From: Parasaccharibacter apium
GTDB lineage: Bacteria; Pseudomonadota; Alphaproteobacteria; Acetobacterales; Acetobacteraceae
NCBI RefSeq assembly: GCF_002592045.1
Contig: NZ_MEJG01000003.1
Coordinates: 1-64,000 of the forward strand
DNA: 64,000 bases
Direction of reading: 5' to 3'
The position numbers and the translations under genes are program-made. Below the pieces are notes generated by a model. The model was given only the letters and a program-made list of their open reading frames with translations. It did no database searches and was not told the origin of the DNA. Below are positions 60,678 through 64,000 of the stretch, piece by piece (position 1 is the stretch's first letter; every line of letters starts with the position of its first letter).

Positions 60678-61799
60678 ATGGTTCATACTGGCTTTTCCAC
60701 CACATTAGCCCGTTATGTAGGGCGGGCATTTACCCTCACCACAATACTGACCCTATGCGCCCTCACCGGACTCATTTCCCTCTTTGATTTTATCGACCTC
60801 CTCCGCCGCGCCGCGGCCCACCCAGAGGCGGGCATACAACCTGTTCTACACATCGCCGCACTTCATATCCCTTATTACAGCCTCTACATTCTTCCCTTTG
60901 CCGTTTTATTGGGCGGGATGATCTGCTTCTCTCGCCTGGCGCGCTCCTCCGAGCTTGTGGTGACCCGTGCCGCTGGCCTCTCCGTATGGCAACTTCTCCT
61001 CAGCCCGAGCTTGTGTGCAGCCCTTTTGGGGGCCTTTATGAGTGCTGCTTTGTCGCCTCTATCCTCCGCAAGCTACCGCCATGCTGTCGCATTAGAGGCC
61101 CAGTGGCTACAAGGCCCTAACCCCCAGCCACGCACGCTCTTTACCGATTTATGGCTTCGCAGTAGCGATAATATTCCCGGCCTTGGGGGGGATATTATCT
61201 TCCATATCGGGACACTCCACCAACAGGATACTGTGTTGATAGCGCAACAGTTGACCATCTTCCGACTAGACCGCGCTATGAATCTTTTAGAGCGGATTGA
61301 AGCCCCAGAGGGCACCCTCTCCCATGGGTATTGGAGAGTCCATAACGCACTTACCCTCTCTAATACGCGCATGCCTCATACACCGCATGACCTTACTTTA
61401 CCGTCTGATTTTACACCAGAAACCCTCAATCGGCGGGCTATCCCTGCCGATACACTCTCGCTTTGGGCCCTGCCTCATATCATTAAATTGTTGCATCATT
61501 CCGGTTTTTCTACGATACCCTATCAACTCCACTTCCAGGGGCTTTTAGCCCTTCCTATGCTTGCAGTTACTATGGTGCTCGTTGCGGCCGGTTTTTCCAT
61601 GCGTCCGGCAGGGCGTGGTGGCATTGCGCGAATGCTCGGCATTGGTGTAACAGCTGGTTTTGCCTTGTTTGCGGTTTCTAAAATCGCCGAACAATTGGGG
61701 AAGTCCGGAGCATTACCCCCGTTACCTGCTGCTTGGGCTCCAGCAGGTATAGGATTGTGTCTCGCTGCGGCCTTGTTGTTGCATTTGGAGGATGGCTGA
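60678..61799 (+). CDS. lptG: LPS export permease LptG
   Basis: Partner of LptF in LPS export. The 373-residue protein has the N-terminal helices LARYVGRAFTLTTILTLCALTGLISLFDFIDLLRR, the coupling-helix region FSRLARSSELVVTRAAGLSVWQLL, the periplasmic jellyroll (about 150-260) and C-terminal helices ending in LPAAWAPAGIGLCLAAALLL. The stop overlaps the lptD start (TGATG), so LptD is coupled to it. Confidence 0.92.
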   Translation: MVHTGFSTTLARYVGRAFTLTTILTLCALTGLISLFDFIDLLRRAAAHPEAGIQPVLHIAALHIPYYSLYILPFAVLLGGMICFSRLARSSELVVTRAAGLSVWQLLLSPSLCAALLGAFMSAALSPLSSASYRHAVALEAQWLQGPNPQPRTLFTDLWLRSSDNIPGLGGDIIFHIGTLHQQDTVLIAQQLTIFRLDRAMNLLERIEAPEGTLSHGYWRVHNALTLSNTRMPHTPHDLTLPSDFTPETLNRRAIPADTLSLWALPHIIKLLHHSGFSTIPYQLHFQGLLALPMLAVTMVLVAAGFSMRPAGRGGIARMLGIGVTAGFALFAVSKIAEQLGKSGALPPLPAAWAPAGIGLCLAAALLLHLEDG

Positions 61800-64000
61800 T
61801 GCCACTGTCTGTTGACTTTCCATTACGTGCTGGGCTGTTGCGTACCGCGCCACGACGTGTTGGAAAGCCCCGGTCACTGCTTAGCCAAGCTCTTGCAGGG
61901 AGTGCATTAGGGGCAATACTCCACGTTGCTCCCGCTCTAGCAACCCCAGCTCCTTATTCAACACAACCTCCCTCTCAAGAAGGGACATCTCCTGCCTCGG
62001 CTTCCCCTAGCAAGAGGACGGCACCACCTAATGCCCACCCCCTCCCTGCGGGGAAACAACCTGCCCTCTCCTCTAATGGGGGCGTATCGAACTCTGAGCC
62101 TGTTACCTACCTAGCAGACCATGAAAGTTACGATAAAACCGGTTTATTCGTCCTGCAAGGCAATGTCCGTATTTGGCAAGGTGGCCAAGCCCTCCGTGCC
62201 GATAAAGTCATTTATGACCGTGCGGCTGGCACGATCACGGCACTTCATCACGTCGCCCTTACTCAACCTGATGGCACTATCGCCTATACAGACCGCGCAG
62301 AATTCTCCCACGGGATGAAAGATGATGTCAGCTCCGCCTCTTATGCACGTATGCAAGGCAACGTCAAAATGTCCAGCAGTGGGATGCGACGTAGTAATGG
62401 GCGAATAACGGATTTTTCCAACGCTGTTTATACAGCTTGTCCTGTTTGTGCGCAGCACCCTGAGCGTCAACCCATCTGGTCCCTCACTGCACGCAATGTT
62501 ACACAGGATAAAGATAACCAAAATCTTGAATTCAACCACGCATGGTTACGGATCCTAGGCTTCCCGGTCTTTTATTTCCCATATTTACCAATCACCGATC
62601 CAAGTTCGGACCGCCATAGCGGGTTGCTCAATTTTGATGTTAGACCTCATGACCATTATCTTGGTACGGTACTCAGTGTACCTTACTACTGGGTGATTGA
62701 TGGCCATCAGGACGCTACCTTCACACCCCTCATAGGCACAAAATCTGGGCCACAATTAACAGCCAATTATCGTAATCGACTCAATAATGGTTATTTAAAT
62801 TTCACCGGTAGTGTAGCCTACGATTCATTACGTAACGAGCCATTCTATAACGCCTTTGGTGAGCGTAGCTATGGGGGGAAAGAACATGGGGCCCAAGCCT
62901 ATATTTCCAGCCAGGGGGAATTCAACCTCTCGCCACATTGGCGGGTTGGGTTTAATGCCAATCGCGCTACAGCTGCTAACTATATGCGCGATTACAGCAT
63001 CCCAGGTTATGGTAATGACACACTCAATACCAATGCCTATTTAGAAGGATTTGGTGTTGGCTCCTATCTGCGGTTGGATACGCAGATTTATCAAGGCCTT
63101 AACCAAGGTATTATTAATAATAAAGAACTCCCTTATTCTCTTCCACGCTTTACGTACGACTTCCAGGGAGAGCCAGATGCCCTTGGAGGGCGTCTTACAG
63201 TCCATACGACCGATTTTGTCATTCTACGCGATCGCGGTGCGAATGACCAACGTGGGGAACTCGCCCTCCAATGGGACCGCCCTTGGACCAATAACTGGGG
63301 CCAGCAATGGGTTCTAACCGCCCGTGTTGATTCTATGGTGTATCATGCCACACGTATGCACGAACAACCTCTCTATGAGGAATCCGGCTCGCATGTGAGT
63401 GGGCAAGTCCAACCAACCCTTGCATTAAAGATGAACTGGCCTTTCCTCCGCAGCTTTGCTAAAGGCCATGCTACGCAAATTTTTGAGCCTATTGTGCAGC
63501 TCATTGCTGCCCCCAATACAGGTAGTGCCCTACATCGGCAATTACCTAATGAGGATAGCTTCGCTTACGAATTTACCGATGCGACCCTTTTCTCCCTCAA
63601 CCGTTACATGGGAACAGACAGGCTTGATGGTGGCTTACGCGCCAATGTTGGCTTACATCAGAATTGGAGCTGGAATGGCCGCTCTATCGATATGTTAATT
63701 GGGGAAAGCTTTATCCAGCATCCCACCCGTGGGGGGCCAGCTTATATGATGTATTCTGGCGTCAATCACACCTTCTCCGACCCTGTCGGTCGTATTCAAA
63801 TGACCCCTTCACGTTATTTTGACGTAACGGCACGTGGGCGCTTTAATCCCTATAGCAAGCATTTTGACTATGGTGAGGGGCTCGTCTCTGCTGGCTTGCC
63901 CATCTTCCGCGTTATGGCTGGCTATGTTTATGAACCCAGAACAGCCTATTACTATTACTACACCCCGCGCACGAGCCGCATGGAGCATTCTCGCGTTAAT
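61799..64000 (+). CDS. lptD: LPS-assembly outer-membrane protein LptD (3' end beyond window)
   Basis: The open frame runs from ATG 61799 to the window edge, 734 codons without a stop, so the C-terminus is missing. It has a Tat/Sec-like signal region ending ALA-T (about residue 49). A Pro/Ser-rich linker and the N-terminal OstA/LptA-like domain follow (YLADHESYDKTGLFVLQGNVRIWQGGQALRADKVIYDR). The beginning of the 26-strand barrel is seen at FNHAWLRILGFPVFYFPYLPITDPSSDRHSGLLNFDV. Cysteines at YTACPVCAQHPE may take part in the disulphides that control LptD maturation. It forms an operon with lptF and lptG. Confidence 0.92.
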   Translation, partial: MPLSVDFPLRAGLLRTAPRRVGKPRSLLSQALAGSALGAILHVAPALATPAPYSTQPPSQEGTSPASASPSKRTAPPNAHPLPAGKQPALSSNGGVSNSEPVTYLADHESYDKTGLFVLQGNVRIWQGGQALRADKVIYDRAAGTITALHHVALTQPDGTIAYTDRAEFSHGMKDDVSSASYARMQGNVKMSSSGMRRSNGRITDFSNAVYTACPVCAQHPERQPIWSLTARNVTQDKDNQNLEFNHAWLRILGFPVFYFPYLPITDPSSDRHSGLLNFDVRPHDHYLGTVLSVPYYWVIDGHQDATFTPLIGTKSGPQLTANYRNRLNNGYLNFTGSVAYDSLRNEPFYNAFGERSYGGKEHGAQAYISSQGEFNLSPHWRVGFNANRATAANYMRDYSIPGYGNDTLNTNAYLEGFGVGSYLRLDTQIYQGLNQGIINNKELPYSLPRFTYDFQGEPDALGGRLTVHTTDFVILRDRGANDQRGELALQWDRPWTNNWGQQWVLTARVDSMVYHATRMHEQPLYEESGSHVSGQVQPTLALKMNWPFLRSFAKGHATQIFEPIVQLIAAPNTGSALHRQLPNEDSFAYEFTDATLFSLNRYMGTDRLDGGLRANVGLHQNWSWNGRSIDMLIGESFIQHPTRGGPAYMMYSGVNHTFSDPVGRIQMTPSRYFDVTARGRFNPYSKHFDYGEGLVSAGLPIFRVMAGYVYEPRTAYYYYYTPRTSRMEHSRVN

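Noticed and set aside
1-64000. tRNA, rRNA, CRISPR arrays, insertion sequences or prophage
   Set aside because: No cloverleaf, repeat-spacer array, transposase motif or phage gene was found in the intergenic gaps or reading frames. Very short or degenerate remnants could be missed by eye.

Overview
The window is a stretch of chromosome from an alphaproteobacterium, most likely an acetic acid bacterium (Acetobacteraceae). The reasons are a membrane-bound PQQ glucose dehydrogenase, a COG4111/NadQ-type NAD regulator beside nadABC, the zapA - 6S RNA - 5-formyl-THF cyclo-ligase order, and many proteins of alphaproteobacterial type. The genus cannot be fixed from the sequence alone. Coding density is very high and many start and stop codons overlap (ATGA, TAATG). 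I see no phage, insertion sequence, CRISPR array, tRNA or rRNA.

Layout. 1-5.4 kb, mostly minus strand: YmdB phosphodiesterase, 5-formyl-THF cyclo-ligase, 6S RNA, ZapA, two plus-strand unknowns (one ThiE-like), two lipoproteins and EpmA. 5.5-22.9 kb, plus strand: EpmB and EF-P (with EpmA, a beta-lysylation locus), SuhB, an OmpA/MotA-like/MotB-like trio, LepA, a glycosyltransferase, a purine permease, XseB-IspA-Dxs-TlyA (isoprenoid block), RlmN, ArgG and an FKBP lipoprotein, then TrpS. 23.9-29.5 kb, minus strand: LpxB, PheT, PheS, L20 and L35. 29.8-32.8 kb: glucose dehydrogenase and a small Cys-repeat secreted protein. 32.9-36.9 kb, minus strand: SufE and two sensor kinases with N-terminal receiver domains. 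37-46 kb, plus strand: a degenerate FtsE with FtsX, YdcF, a frameshifted PlsC, a DUF2125-like protein, the NadQ-type regulator and nadABC, which has a clear palindrome over its promoter. 46-48.7 kb: GloB, Psd and PssA. 48.6-57.5 kb, minus strand: pepA-holC followed by genes for a hydrogenase-4/complex-I-like membrane complex, with a lipid-kinase gene set in the opposite direction before the last subunit. 57.6-64 kb, plus strand: CysQ, threonylcarbamoyl-AMP synthase, LptF, LptG and the start of LptD.

Themes. Envelope biogenesis runs through the window (LpxB, LptF/G/D, Psd/PssA, PlsC, lipid kinase, FtsEX, the MotA/MotB-like pair). Translation quality and rescue is another theme (EF-P with EpmA/B, LepA, RlmN, TlyA, tsaC/Sua5, PheST, TrpS).

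The most unusual system is the Hyf-like complex. Its large subunit has no cysteines at either site that would bind the [NiFe] centre, while the NuoB-like small subunit keeps all four cluster cysteines. No ferredoxin-type subunit is present, and the membrane subunits are shorter than their hydrogenase-4 counterparts. It looks like a membrane oxidoreductase or ion-translocating complex derived from hydrogenase 4 that cannot be a hydrogenase.
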